From: Gryganskiella cystojenkinii
Taxonomy: Eukaryota; Mortierellomycota; Mortierellomycetes; Mortierellales; Mortierellaceae
Assembly (NCBI GenBank): GCA_015852425.1
Contig: JAAAIG010000498.1
Coordinates: forward strand, 1-28,541
Direction: 5' to 3'
DNA: 28,541 nucleotides
Shown: in pieces, positions 10,850-20,173 of the stretch
Layout: every line of letters begins with the position of its first letter
Numbering within the stretch: the first letter of the stretch is position 1
The notes under the pieces: generated by a model
The model's input: the letters and a program-made list of their open reading frames with translations, nothing else
Databases searched by the model: none
What the model was told of the DNA's origin: nothing
Made by a program: the position numbers and the translations under genes

Positions 10850-12817
10850 TCAGGTGTGTTCTACAAAACAGTGTGTGAGGTGGTCTAGCTCGATTGTATA
10901 TCCAGAGATGATGTCGACGATCCGAATTCCTCCAATCTTTTGAACGCCACTGGTTAGTGGAAACCAGTCCAACCGCACGCGGACTTCGCCTCCTGCAGGT
11001 ACAGACCCAAGTTGACGACTGTTAGGTCCGCTCAGCAGAATGGCGCCCATCTTTTGTTTTACACCAGTCAGCATGAGTTTCATAGAATTCTGGTCCTGAG
11101 TCAGGCTAGCCTGAGATTGCGACTGCTGATGCGAATGATGTGGCTGGTGAAGATTATCGGCGGGACGATTGGGTGTGATGGCGGTACCTCTAGCGACAGC
11201 TGCTGGTGGTCTCGCTAGCGTGCCTCCAAGCGCTTGCGGTGGAGGATTCAAAACACTTCCTGACTGGGTGTCCACGAAAGGCCGCAATGGACGTTGGTCA
11301 GGTCCGTGCCCCTGCATCTGGTGCTGTTGCTGTTGCTGCTGAGGTGAAGAAGATAGCCCTGATCCTAGGGTCTGGTTTTTGACCACAATGTCAATCGAGA
11401 ATACTTCTTCCAATCGGATCGTTTCCGGTACCTTGACAACCTGGACGGCGATTTCCTCCAGAGGCATTGGTTTCCTTGTCAACTGACTCGTGTGCAACCG
11501 ACCTGTCTCACCAAACTGGGTTCGCCATAGAATATCCATTTTCCCGAGGACGTTTGTAGATTTGGCCAAAAGCTCCTTCCCTGGTTTTGGTGTCAGGACG
11601 TAAAGGTACTGCCGGACATCATTTGGAGCAAAGTAATCGTGTTCCCCAAAGATGTTTACCACGGCACCGGCGGTGGAAGAGGGTTTCTCATGTCCTTGGT
11701 TTCCAAAGTGTTTGCCTTTCTCCTTTTGACCGTGATCTGGAAGTTCTTTCTCTGCGATAACATCCTCGTCATCCTCTATTACGACGTTCAAATCCTGGAC
11801 TGTAAACGCGTCAGCGACCTCAAATCGCATTCTCTCCATCCACATGGTCACACCAGACATGTTCTGGATCAGCGCCTCTAAAACAACGAGGCCACCCTTT
11901 GCGACAGAGGCCGAGGTTGATCCAGTCCCTCCATTGGCGCCGGAACTTTGAGCTGTCGCGGAAGTAGAAGGCGCAGTAGAGGGCGCGGCAGTGGTTGGAT
12001 GATTAACCTTAGTCTTAACCGAGAGAGGGTTGAGGACCTGGAATTTATAAAACTTGCGAAAGGACTTTTGCTGTCCATCCAAGGTCGTGTACTGGATGGA
12101 GCAAGAGAGAATATGGGTCCCAAGTTCCTTGATTTCGTGCGCAACAATCATTTCGTTGGTCTTTCCCGACTCGAGCAATTGAATGTGACCTCCAGTCGAG
12201 ACAGGAGCTGCGGATGTAGAATCTACGGGACGCGTGAGCTGGCGTTGCTGGGCCAGGATGTCGGTCAGTGCGAAGCGAGTGGCGGAGGTTGAGGTCTGGA
12301 GCTCAGCCTTAAGGATGACATCCCGAACCGGATGCGTAGACTCGTTGTTGGCGCAGATGTAGGACGTAAAGGTCTCGCCCAAATAGATGCTGCCAAAGGA
12401 TGCGGGCATGGTCAACAATTCTGATACGCCGTAGTCTCCCATGTCAAGCGCTTCCTCCCAGCAAGAACTGTTGTTATTGTCGTGAGTAGTACCATCTCTT
12501 TGCACCCTTGAAAGTGAACCCGGCTGGCTCGAGGTCAAGGAAGGGGGATGGACCCGCTCAAGTTGACTGAGGGAGAGATCGGAAAGAGCGTCCGTGAGGA
12601 TGGAGGTCGTGTTAGGCCTGTTGCTGTGGGTCTGAGATAAAGACAGGGAGGACGGAGACGATGAAGCAGTGACGGAGTGCGAGGGAACTTGATTCAAGGA
12701 CGGTGCTGAAAAGTATAATCCCTGGCCTGTGACGAGAGATGGACGAGAGAGTCGCATGACCTTGAGGGTGATGAGATGACTCTCGCGCGGCTGTTGGTCC
12801 TGACCCGCGGCAGCCAT
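10850..12817 (-). CDS. TRAPP complex subunit 13 homologue
   Basis: The product is predicted to be a subunit of a TRAPP tethering complex, which activates Rab GTPases at the Golgi and in autophagy. It is a single exon of 655 residues. LITLKVMRLSRP (15-26) is the family N-terminus, followed by a Ser-rich insert to about 125. LLTMPASFGSIYLGETFTSY (134-153) and ILKAELQTS are the DUF974/TRAPPC13 core. Later blocks include HEIKELGTHILSCSIQY and the C-terminal IDIISGYTIELDHLTHCFVE. It is longer than the human protein (about 417 residues) because of Ser-, Thr/Ala- and Gln-rich inserts. The frame stays open further upstream, but I place the start at 12817 because family similarity begins directly after it and the upstream part looks like leader. 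It shares a 247-base divergent promoter with the nuclease gene. The absence of introns is unusual among its neighbours. Confidence 0.9.
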   Translation of the reverse strand: MAAAGQDQQPRESHLITLKVMRLSRPSLVTGQGLYFSAPSLNQVPSHSVTASSSPSSLSLSQTHSNRPNTTSILTDALSDLSLSQLERVHPPSLTSSQPGSLSRVQRDGTTHDNNNSSCWEEALDMGDYGVSELLTMPASFGSIYLGETFTSYICANNESTHPVRDVILKAELQTSTSATRFALTDILAQQRQLTRPVDSTSAAPVSTGGHIQLLESGKTNEMIVAHEIKELGTHILSCSIQYTTLDGQQKSFRKFYKFQVLNPLSVKTKVNHPTTAAPSTAPSTSATAQSSGANGGTGSTSASVAKGGLVVLEALIQNMSGVTMWMERMRFEVADAFTVQDLNVVIEDDEDVIAEKELPDHGQKEKGKHFGNQGHEKPSSTAGAVVNIFGEHDYFAPNDVRQYLYVLTPKPGKELLAKSTNVLGKMDILWRTQFGETGRLHTSQLTRKPMPLEEIAVQVVKVPETIRLEEVFSIDIVVKNQTLGSGLSSSPQQQQQQHQMQGHGPDQRPLRPFVDTQSGSVLNPPPQALGGTLARPPAAVARGTAITPNRPADNLHQPHHSHQQSQSQASLTQDQNSMKLMLTGVKQKMGAILLSGPNSRQLGSVPAGGEVRVRLDWFPLTSGVQKIGGIRIVDIISGYTIELDHLTHCFVEHT

Positions 12818-13064
12818 GTTTGAATTGTGTGAGTGTATGTGTCTTTTTTGTGCGTCCTTTGTTCGTTTGATGCTGTCCTTCAACGGCGGATGGAGGAGGA
12901 GGAAGAGGAGGAGAAGTAGAAAAACGCGACCAGAGGAGGAAGGTCGAAGGAGGCCAGGAGACGGCCACGTGATGATACGTGACTGCATTCTCGGGCGGCA
13001 CAGATCTACCAACAAAAAGAGAAACATGTGCACACAGATCACATCTACCGCTCACATCCTCATC
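12818..13064. promoter_or_regulatory. Bidirectional promoter with CACGTG, TRAPPC13 / EndoG
   Basis: This gap is shared by two divergent starts. CACGTG sits at 12966-12971, roughly 100 bases from the + start, and is followed by ATGATACGTGA, which holds a second half-like ACGTGA. CACGTG is the classic site for bHLH regulators such as Cbf1-type proteins. A purine-rich block at about 12890-12960 gives the TRAPPC13 strand a pyrimidine tract. Confidence 0.5.
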
Positions 13065-14513
13065 ATGGTCGTCAGGAATGTAGCCATATTCACAGGAGGC
13101 GCTGTTCTCGGCGCTATTGCCATGGGAACCTACTTCAAGTCCAAAGAAGAGGTCCCCAAAGCTGTTGCACTCCTCCCCTCAGTCAACACCACCCAACAAC
13201 AACAGCAGCAACAGGTGCCTGCGCCTGCCCGTGTTCCTGTCCCTGTCCCTGCCGCGACCTTGCCTCCTCAGGCACTGGAAAAGACCGCGCCTACATCTGC
13301 AGGACCTCAGCCGCCAGTCATCGCTCGACCTCCACTTGGGGCAGTCAGCAATCCTCGCTCGATTCTACCCCATGGATTCCCAGGTGAGTACAGCCTAAGA
13401 GTGTTTTCTTCGTCATCAAACTATCAAAGGACTACTTTTTCTGCCTGTAACCAACATGCAGCGATAGAACAATCGCATTGATCAATTACTGAACGTTTCC
13501 CCTCTTTCTGCTAGGTCCCGTGAATGACGTGTTTGCGAGAGAAGGTTATGTCGCTTCATACAACGCAAGTTCATTGCTATGATTGCTATGGCCTTCTTCC
13601 AGGATTCATCCGGCACTATGGATGTTTGAGACGGATGATCTAACGGAGTTGTTGCCTCTCTTTTCACATAATACAACAGCGTAGTCTTCGTCACCCTAAC
13701 TGGGTTGCAGAGCACATCACAGCAGAAACCTTGAAAGCTGCAGAAGGCGTCGGACGAGGCAACTCTCAATTCAAAGAAGATGCCACTCTACCAGAATTGT
13801 ACAAGGCTAAGCTATCGGATTACCTTCGATCGGGATACGACCGTGGACATATGGCCCCTGCAGCCGACTGCAAGAACTCTCAGTCGGCCATGGATGAGAC
13901 TTTTTTCCTCTCTAATATCGCTCCTCAGGTTGGAGACGGCTTTAACCGAGACTGTACGTTGACGCGTGCAGCTTGATTCACTAGTGAATGAATACCTGTA
14001 GTGTTGTTGTTGTTTGTTCGCCACATCATAGCTCTGTACAACGAATTAACCTTTTTTTCTCCCTTATTTCCCATTATAGACTGGGCACATTTCGAAAACT
14101 TTTGCCGAAATTTGACGAAAAAGTACGCTGACGTGTATGTTATCACAGGACCCCTGTATCTTCCTCATCAGGATCCTGTCGACAACAAGTTTTATGTGAA
14201 GCATGAGGTCATTGGCAACCCTCCCAATATTGCGGTCCCCACTCATTTCTACAAGGTTATCTTGACAGACCGTGGCAACGGCGATATGTCTGTGGGAGCA
14301 TTTGTGTTGCCGAACAACACCATCCAGAACGAGGTGCCGTTGACTGCGTTCCAGGTGCCTGTTGAGGCTGTTGAGAAGGCTTCGGGTCTGAGGTTCTTTG
14401 AGAAGCTAGAGAGACGAGCGTTGAAGAATCTTTGCAGAGACACTGAGTGCCGAATCATGCCTCATCCCAAGAGCCTGAAGGACAAGAAGCAGAAAGCACT
14501 GCCAGCCCATTAG
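13065..14513 (+). CDS. Mitochondrial DNA/RNA non-specific endonuclease, EndoG/NUC1 type
   Basis: The enzyme cuts DNA and RNA and in other fungi sits in the mitochondrial inner membrane, with roles in mtDNA upkeep and cell death. Exons 13065-13383, 13515-13564, 13680-13953 and 14080-14513 give 358 residues. Residues 5-24 form a hydrophobic N-terminal segment, as in NUC1, followed by a Pro/Gln-rich linker to about 100. The beta-beta-alpha metal core is clear: DRGHMAPAAD holds the catalytic His (H180), and GFNRDYW holds the metal-binding Asn (N212). FFLSNIAPQ and VITGPLY are further family blocks. Intron 2 (13565-13679) begins with GC (GCAAGT), not GT; it is needed to keep frame and to join VASYN to RSLRHPNW, as the family requires. 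The stop is followed by an A-rich stretch. Identification is secure; location is inferred from the family. Confidence 0.93.
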
Positions 14514-14713
14514 ATCTTTTGTTAGAAAAAATTAAAAAAAAAAAAAGAAAAAAAAAGTGGCTTGGCTCTTGGTCACGTGTGAAGATGACTCCCTACACTC
14601 CACCGCGCTCCCTTTTCCCGACCCACAGCGACAGACACCAAAACAAAGACTCACTCCCACGCCACCATTCCTTCCATCATCCATCCTATCCCATCCCATC
14701 CATTAAAGTAACC
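14514..14713 (+). promoter_or_regulatory. Short promoter of the Thr-tRNA synthetase gene
   Basis: Directly after the nuclease stop is an A-rich run (14526-14556). CACGTG at 14574-14579, in the context GGTCACGTGTGA, lies about 135 bases before the start. A CATCCATCC/CCATCC-rich stretch precedes the ATG. Confidence 0.5.
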
Positions 14714-17474
14714 ATGGCTGAAATTGAGAAGAAGGTCGAGGACCTGTCCCTGGACACCCCCGCTGTCCCCGCTGCTGCCACTGCCGAGAAGCCCCAGGGA
14801 AAGCCCAAGGAGAAGAAGACCAAGAAGGCAGTCGCCGAGGGATCGTATCCTCTCGAGGTAATGGATCAGTCATCCATGGTGATCCTTTGTTGATTCCAAT
14901 CGTTTTTGTCAGTTGACTGACTCGCATTTTCCTCCCCTCCTTGTCTGTCACTTCCTGTCTCAGGTTTCTCCGACGCCCGAGTACGTTGCCCACCGTATTG
15001 CCATGTTTGACGAGCTCAAGAAGAAGGCCGACGAGGCTGCTGCTGGTACAGCTTTTTTTTTTTTTTGTTTTTTTGTCAGCTTCTTGTTGTAATCTATCTG
15101 TCTCTAATACCGTTGAACTCTAACCACTACAAACGAAAGCTAAGCCCCGTGTGCCCATCAGCGTCACTATGCCTGATGGATCTATTCGCGAGGGAACTGC
15201 TTGGGAGACTTCGCCCATGGATATCGCAAAGTCAATCGCCAAGAGTCTTTCCGAGCGCGTCGTCATTGCCAAGGTAGGAGTCGTTACTTGGATTGTGCAC
15301 AAATGATTTTCTACTTGAGTCTCCTTATTAATTTGCTCCGCTCGCCATCTTTAACACAGGTTGACAAGGTTCTTTGGGATCTGGAGAGACCCCTCGAGGG
15401 CTCATGCAAACTGGAGTTGTTGGATTTCGAGAACGAGGAGGGCAAGGCTGTTTTCTGGCACTCTTCTGCTCACGTTTTGGGCGAGGCTTGCGAGAAGCAC
15501 TATGGATGCCACCTTTGCATTGGACCCCCAATTGAGGATGGATTCTACTACGAGATGGCCATGAAGGACGAGCGGTACGCAACATCAACACACTCTCCAT
15601 TCGACCAACACATCGCTATTTATCACGCAACTGCAATTAGCTAATGTGCTTTACTTTTGATCTCATTTTCTTCAGTCTCGTCTCCCAGGCTGATTACGCC
15701 AACTTGGAAACCTGTGCCAAGAACGCTATCAAGGAGAAGCAGGAGTTTGTTCGCTTGGAAATGAAGAAGGAGGAGCTTTTGGAGATGTTCAAGGTAGATA
15801 CTGCGATGACGATATACTTCTTTTTTGCTCCATGTATGCCAGGGCTGTGTTCTAATTATTACCTTTAAAACATATATGTGCCTGTTGACATTCTATAGCA
15901 CAACCAATACAAGGTGCATCTTATCCAGTCGAAGATCCCCGACGGAACTTCGACTACCGTCTACCGTTGTGGCCCCTTGATCGATTTGTGCCGTGGCCCC
16001 CACATCCCCCATACTGGCAGGATCAAGGCCTTTGCGGTCATGAAGAACTCTGCCTCTTACTTCTTGGGCGATGCCAAAAACGACTCTCTTCAGCGCATCT
16101 ATGGTGTCTCTTTCCCCGACACCAAGCAGATGACTGAGCACAAGAAATTCTTGGAGGAGGCCGCCAAGCGTGATCATCGCAAGATCGGAAAGGAGCAAGA
16201 GCTGTTCTTTTTCCATGAGCTCTCCCCAGGCTCCTGTTTCTTCCTTCCCCACGGTGCTCGCATCTACAACACCCTCATGGACTTCATCAAAGGCGAGTAC
16301 CACAAGCGCGGATACACCGAGGTCATGTCGCCCAACATGTATAATGTTAAGTTGTGGCACACCTCGGGCCATTGGCAGAACTACCAGGAGAACATGTTCT
16401 CGTTCGATGTCGAGAAGGATACCTTTGCTCTCAAGCCCATGAACTGTCCTGGGCACTGCTTGATGTTTGGTGTTCGTGAGCGCTCATACCGTGAGCTTCC
16501 TCTTCGATTTGCCGACTTTGGTGTCCTGCACCGTAACGAGGCTTCCGGTGCTTTGAGCGGATTGACCCGTGTTCGTCGTTTCCAACAGGATGATGCTCAT
16601 TTGTTCTGCAGACTCGACCAGCTCGGAACTGAGATGGATGCTACCCTTGACTTTTTGCAGTATGTCTATGGTATCTTTGGATTCGAGTTCAGTCTGGCTC
16701 TTTCCACCCGGCCCGAAAAATTCTTGGGCGCCATTTCTGACTGGGATACTGCTGAGAAGGTAAGACAGCGTTTAAATGCGTTCTATCTCTCCGTTAAATA
16801 TCACGCAACATAATTCTGACTTGAGCCCTTTTCGTTATTGTTAGCATCTCACTGACGCTCTTAACCGCTTTGGACGCCCCTGGACCATCAACCCTGAGGA
16901 TGGTGCGTTCTACGGACCCAAGATTGATATTCTGATCCGTGACAGCTTGCGTCGTAGTCACCAGTGCGCGACCATCCAGCTTGACTTCCAGCTGCCTGAG
17001 CGCTTTGGACTCGAGTACCGCAACAGCGGAGGCGAAGCCTCTGATTTCTCCCGTCCCATCATTATTCACCGTGCCATGTTGGGATCTTTGGAGCGCATGA
17101 TTGCCATTCTCACCGAGTCCTGTGCTGGTCGTTGGGACTTCTGGTTGTCCCCTCGCCAGGTTCAAGTGATCCCCGTCGCCGCTGCTCTGATCCCCTACGC
17201 CGAGAAGGTCCAGAAAGAGCTTCATGATGCTGGATTCTTTGTCGATGTTGACTCCTCGGACTCGACTTTGAACAAGAAGATCCGTAATGCCGAGATTGCG
17301 CAGTACAACTTTATCTTTGTCGTCGGAGCTGAAGAGGAGGCTTCCAACTCTGTCAATGTCCGCAGTCGAGATGATGTGGACAGCAAGGCAAAGGGACAGG
17401 TTCGTCCTTTGGATGAGGTTATTCCCAAGCTCAAGGAGCTGAAGGAGCTGAAGTTGAGAGGAAGTCGCATCTAA
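14714..17474 (+). CDS. Threonyl-tRNA synthetase, cytosolic type
   Basis: It charges tRNA-Thr with threonine and edits mischarged serine. Seven exons (14714-14857, 14964-15045, 15140-15273, 15360-15574, 15676-15793, 15899-16759, 16845-17474) give 727 residues, close to the usual fungal length. After a Lys/Ala-rich N-terminus comes the TGS domain (about 76-135). The editing domain shows HSSAH (154-158) and CRGPH (C262, H266). The class II catalytic core has MNCPGHC, motif 2 in [11 protein letters not shown] with [13 protein letters not shown], and motif 3 near the end of the core. The C-terminal anticodon-binding domain starts around 625 ([18 protein letters not shown]). No mitochondrial presequence is seen at the chosen start. 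The start context ACCATGG is good. It converges on the allantoicase fusion gene. Confident identification; equivalent to yeast THS1. Confidence 0.97.
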
Positions 17475-17536
17475 ATCACATACAAAAATATCAAAAAGAA
17501 CTGGGCGAAATTTTACAATGGAGAATGAAATAATCA

Positions 17537-17549
17537 TTTATTGAATAAA
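17537..17549. terminator. Overlapping-region poly(A) signals of two convergent genes
   Basis: AATAAA on the + strand (17544-17549) lies 70 bases after the synthetase stop. TTTATT at 17537-17542 is AATAAA on the minus strand, 29 bases after the stop of the allantoicase fusion. The two signals sit almost back to back in a 96-base gap, so the two mRNAs probably overlap. Confidence 0.55.
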
Positions 17550-17570
17550 CCGGATTTTATTGAAGGTCAT

Positions 17571-19701
17571 TCAAAGGCGCACAACGGCAGCAACGTCACC
17601 TTCCTCAGTACTCGTACTGTGTCCTTCCTTTGCGAACCAATGCAACTCAGTGTCGTCCTTACCAACACCAGACTCGTGCGTAATGGTCAGAAACGTGACC
17701 GGCCGGCCTGTAACGACCATGGGGTGATGCCAGACGTTGGGCTTGTAGTTGATCCCCTGGCTGTTATTGACTGTGAACGCCTTGAGGGTGCGCTTATCTG
17801 GGGTTCCATCCGACTTGTCCTTAGCGACCACGACCACGTATCCACCGTTGCTGTCACCACCGAGAGGAACAAACATTTGGGACGAGTGTGGATGACGCTC
17901 GAGAAGCTTGACGTTAATCTCTGCTGTCATAGTAGGGCGGTAGCATTGAAGAATTGCAATGTTGGCCTTGGCGGGTGCGATGTCTGGGTTGGAGCGGTCG
18001 GGCAGGGCTGACGATCCATCGACATGGTCTTGGAGTGCATATGATCGCCAGTTAACAAACTGACCAACATTGGAGAATTTTTCCGCGCTTCCTTGGTTGA
18101 TCATAACCGAGTTAGAGTCAGAGGCAGGTACTTCGATGACTTGACCCCAAGGAGCAAAGGCTTCTTTAGTGATGGGCTCTGCCTGGAGTCTGGCCGCATT
18201 CCAGGTGAACTCGTCAGCGAGAGGCCAACGCTTTCCAATCTGTGAATCTTTAGGCAGGGGCGAAGCGGGCCACGATGCGGAGCCGTAGATGCGCACGCGC
18301 TTAATGCCGCCATCAGGAATCATGACCACTTTGACCGAATCAATGCGGGAGCCAGCGCTCACGCTCTCGGGAATCTGGAAAAAGTGTTGCCGATGAGGAT
18401 GTACAGGCGCCTCGGACACGAGCACAATCGGGTTCTCACGCAAGACATCAGATTCAGTGAATCCGTGAACGGAGACGGCCTTGGGTGGGTTACCCATGTA
18501 GTGAGCGGTATCAACCTCGACTAAAGTTGCGTGGCCAGCTATACCCAACCTAAGAGACAGTTTGTGAGCGTTCATTACCCCCTTCGACTGTTATCAAATA
18601 GGCACATCTAACGATACTTACTTGATATGGCACCAATCGATATGGCCTGCTGCTCGCGATCGTTTGGTCTCCCAGCCATCAGACATATCATGTCCTCGGC
18701 CGGGGAGCAGAAGGTTGGATGGATGACCGTAATGCGCGTCCGAAAAATCCTCAACTCTCGCACCAGAAGAAACAGCAGCCAGGTCGAATACTGCAGCCGG
18801 ATCTCGAGGGAGGGCTTTGTGGACATTGCCATAAACCCTGAGACGCGCTACACCACCGTCCGGGTACATCCTGAACCGAACATGGGTAAAGAACGAGGTG
18901 CTGATCTGCTCGAGCTTGAATCCATGACGCGAGTCGGGGTTCAGGCTCACCTTGGGCAAGATAGGAACCCAGCGGATAGCCGCCCAATCCTCGGCGGTAA
19001 TGGGCATTTGCTCGTCGTCTTCGGAACCTCCCTTCTCCCCATCAGTCACCTTATCGCCGGCAGCAACAGTGGCGGACCCGGCTGTGAACCCTTCTACGGA
19101 GACAAGGGGCGAATGGTTCCCAGTAAAGAACGCTGTATCAATCTCGAAGCCAGCAATGGTGCCAGGCAGGCCCAGCTGGATGACACACCTATTTACCAGA
19201 ATTGCAGGATGCATTCAGAAATTGCTAAAACAAAAGTGGTGGTATGCAATCCAGAGCATTAAGAATCTTACCAGTCAAATCCCGAACCATGACGACGCGT
19301 TTCCCAGCCATCGAACCACGCACCATTGGCGGTGAAGTGACCCTTGCGCGAGATAGGAGCAGCGGCTGTGAGCAGATTATGCGTCTCTGCAAACCATTCA
19401 TCAGAAGTAACCAAAACATGGCCACCACAAGTTTTGACAGCGAGATCTGTACAATAGCGAGAAGGGTTAGTCAGGAAGTCACGGACACAGGGAAGAGGAT
19501 AAGAGGCAGGGAAAACAAGGCAAGAAGACCAAATTTCGTCGCACCAACAAAGTCCCCAAACGCCTCGTCCAGTTTCTCAGTAGGAACATTTTGATAATTT
19601 ATGGTGGAAGCACTATCAGCGGACAAAGCTCCAGAGGCGACTACAGCCTTTGTCGGTAAAAGAGTCGTCTCTGGAACGGAGGTGATGGTAGTAGGGGACA
19701 T
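17571..19701 (-). CDS. Bifunctional allantoicase - ureidoglycolate lyase fusion
   Basis: The protein should hydrolyse allantoate to urea and ureidoglycolate, then split ureidoglycolate to glyoxylate and urea. Exons on the minus strand are 19701-19545, 19446-19272, 19188-18622 and 18549-17571, giving 625 residues. Allantoicase has its usual two repeats: the first has DGWETRRHG, DWCVIQLGLPG and IDTAFFTGN; the second has DGWETKRSR, DWCHIKLGIAG and VDTAHYMGNPP. After a short linker near 395-420, the ureidoglycolate lyase domain begins at about 421 (LQAEPITKEAFAPWGQVIE). It continues through RHPHSSQMFVPLG, INYKPNVWHHPM and a short Glu-rich tail. Exon 4 runs through both domains without a stop, so the fusion is in the gene and not an artefact of joining. 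In budding yeast these are separate genes, DAL2 and DAL3. A single GATAA word near 19859 could be a nitrogen-control site, but one copy proves little. Confidence 0.93.
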
Positions 19702-20168
19702 TCGAGGTTGTGTTTCTTTATGGGGGTGGGTGCAGACCGTGCAAGTAGGCGTAGGTGAAGGAGTCGGAAAGTTGCAGAATAGTAACAGAAGAAAGTTGGG
19801 CCTTTTATGCTTTTTTTTCTTCGTCGCCTCTTAGTGGGGCTACGGCAAGAGATGATGCGATAAAATGAAACGCGACAACGTTCTGCACATTAAAATGGGT
19901 CGATCTAATGGGGAAAATAGGAGTTATGGGCGGAATAGGGACTCGGTGTATCTGCCCAACAAACAAACATCTGGAGTCGTCAACGAGTTGTGGAATCATC
20001 TTAATTCTCCTTGAGTTTGATTTTTTGAAGGCCTAACCGCAACACGGAACAAATGGGTGGTATGAACCTTAAGCTCCGCCTTTGCCCGGTCTGCCCGCCC
20101 CACAAGCCAATTTTTTTTTTTTTTTTTGTGAGCAGTGAGTGGCATGAGGAACAAGATAGTGTACATGT
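19702..20168. other. Intergenic, promoter of allantoicase fusion and 3' flank of Ssk1-like gene
   Basis: The 467 bases hold no convincing gene. A GATAAA lies at 19859-19864, a C/T tract on the minus strand near 19700-19760, and a T run at about 20111-20127. GC-rich CCTTTGCCCGGTCTGCCCGC words at 20088-20107 are unexplained. Confidence 0.5.
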
Positions 20169-20173
20169 TTATT
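20168..20173 (-). terminator. AATAAA overlapping the stop codon of the Ssk1-like gene
   Basis: On the coding strand the last codons read AAA TAA AC, so the stop codon TAA is inside an AATAAA word. If this is the real poly(A) signal, the 3' UTR would be very short. Confidence 0.35.

Noticed and set aside
12818..13042. Upstream in-frame extension of the TRAPPC13 frame
   Set aside because: It reads into the shared promoter, is low-complexity, and family similarity starts right after the ATG at 12817.
15893..16456. 187-codon open frame on the minus strand
   Set aside because: Antisense shadow of the synthetase catalytic exon, with no recognisable motif.
16794..17537. 247-codon open frame on the minus strand
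   Set aside because: It lies opposite the C-terminal exon of Thr-tRNA synthetase, whose + strand protein is clearly conserved; the minus frame has no family motif.
19859..19864. GATA-type nitrogen-control site before the allantoicase fusion
   Set aside because: Only one GATAA word is near the start; such words occur by chance, so no regulatory site is claimed.
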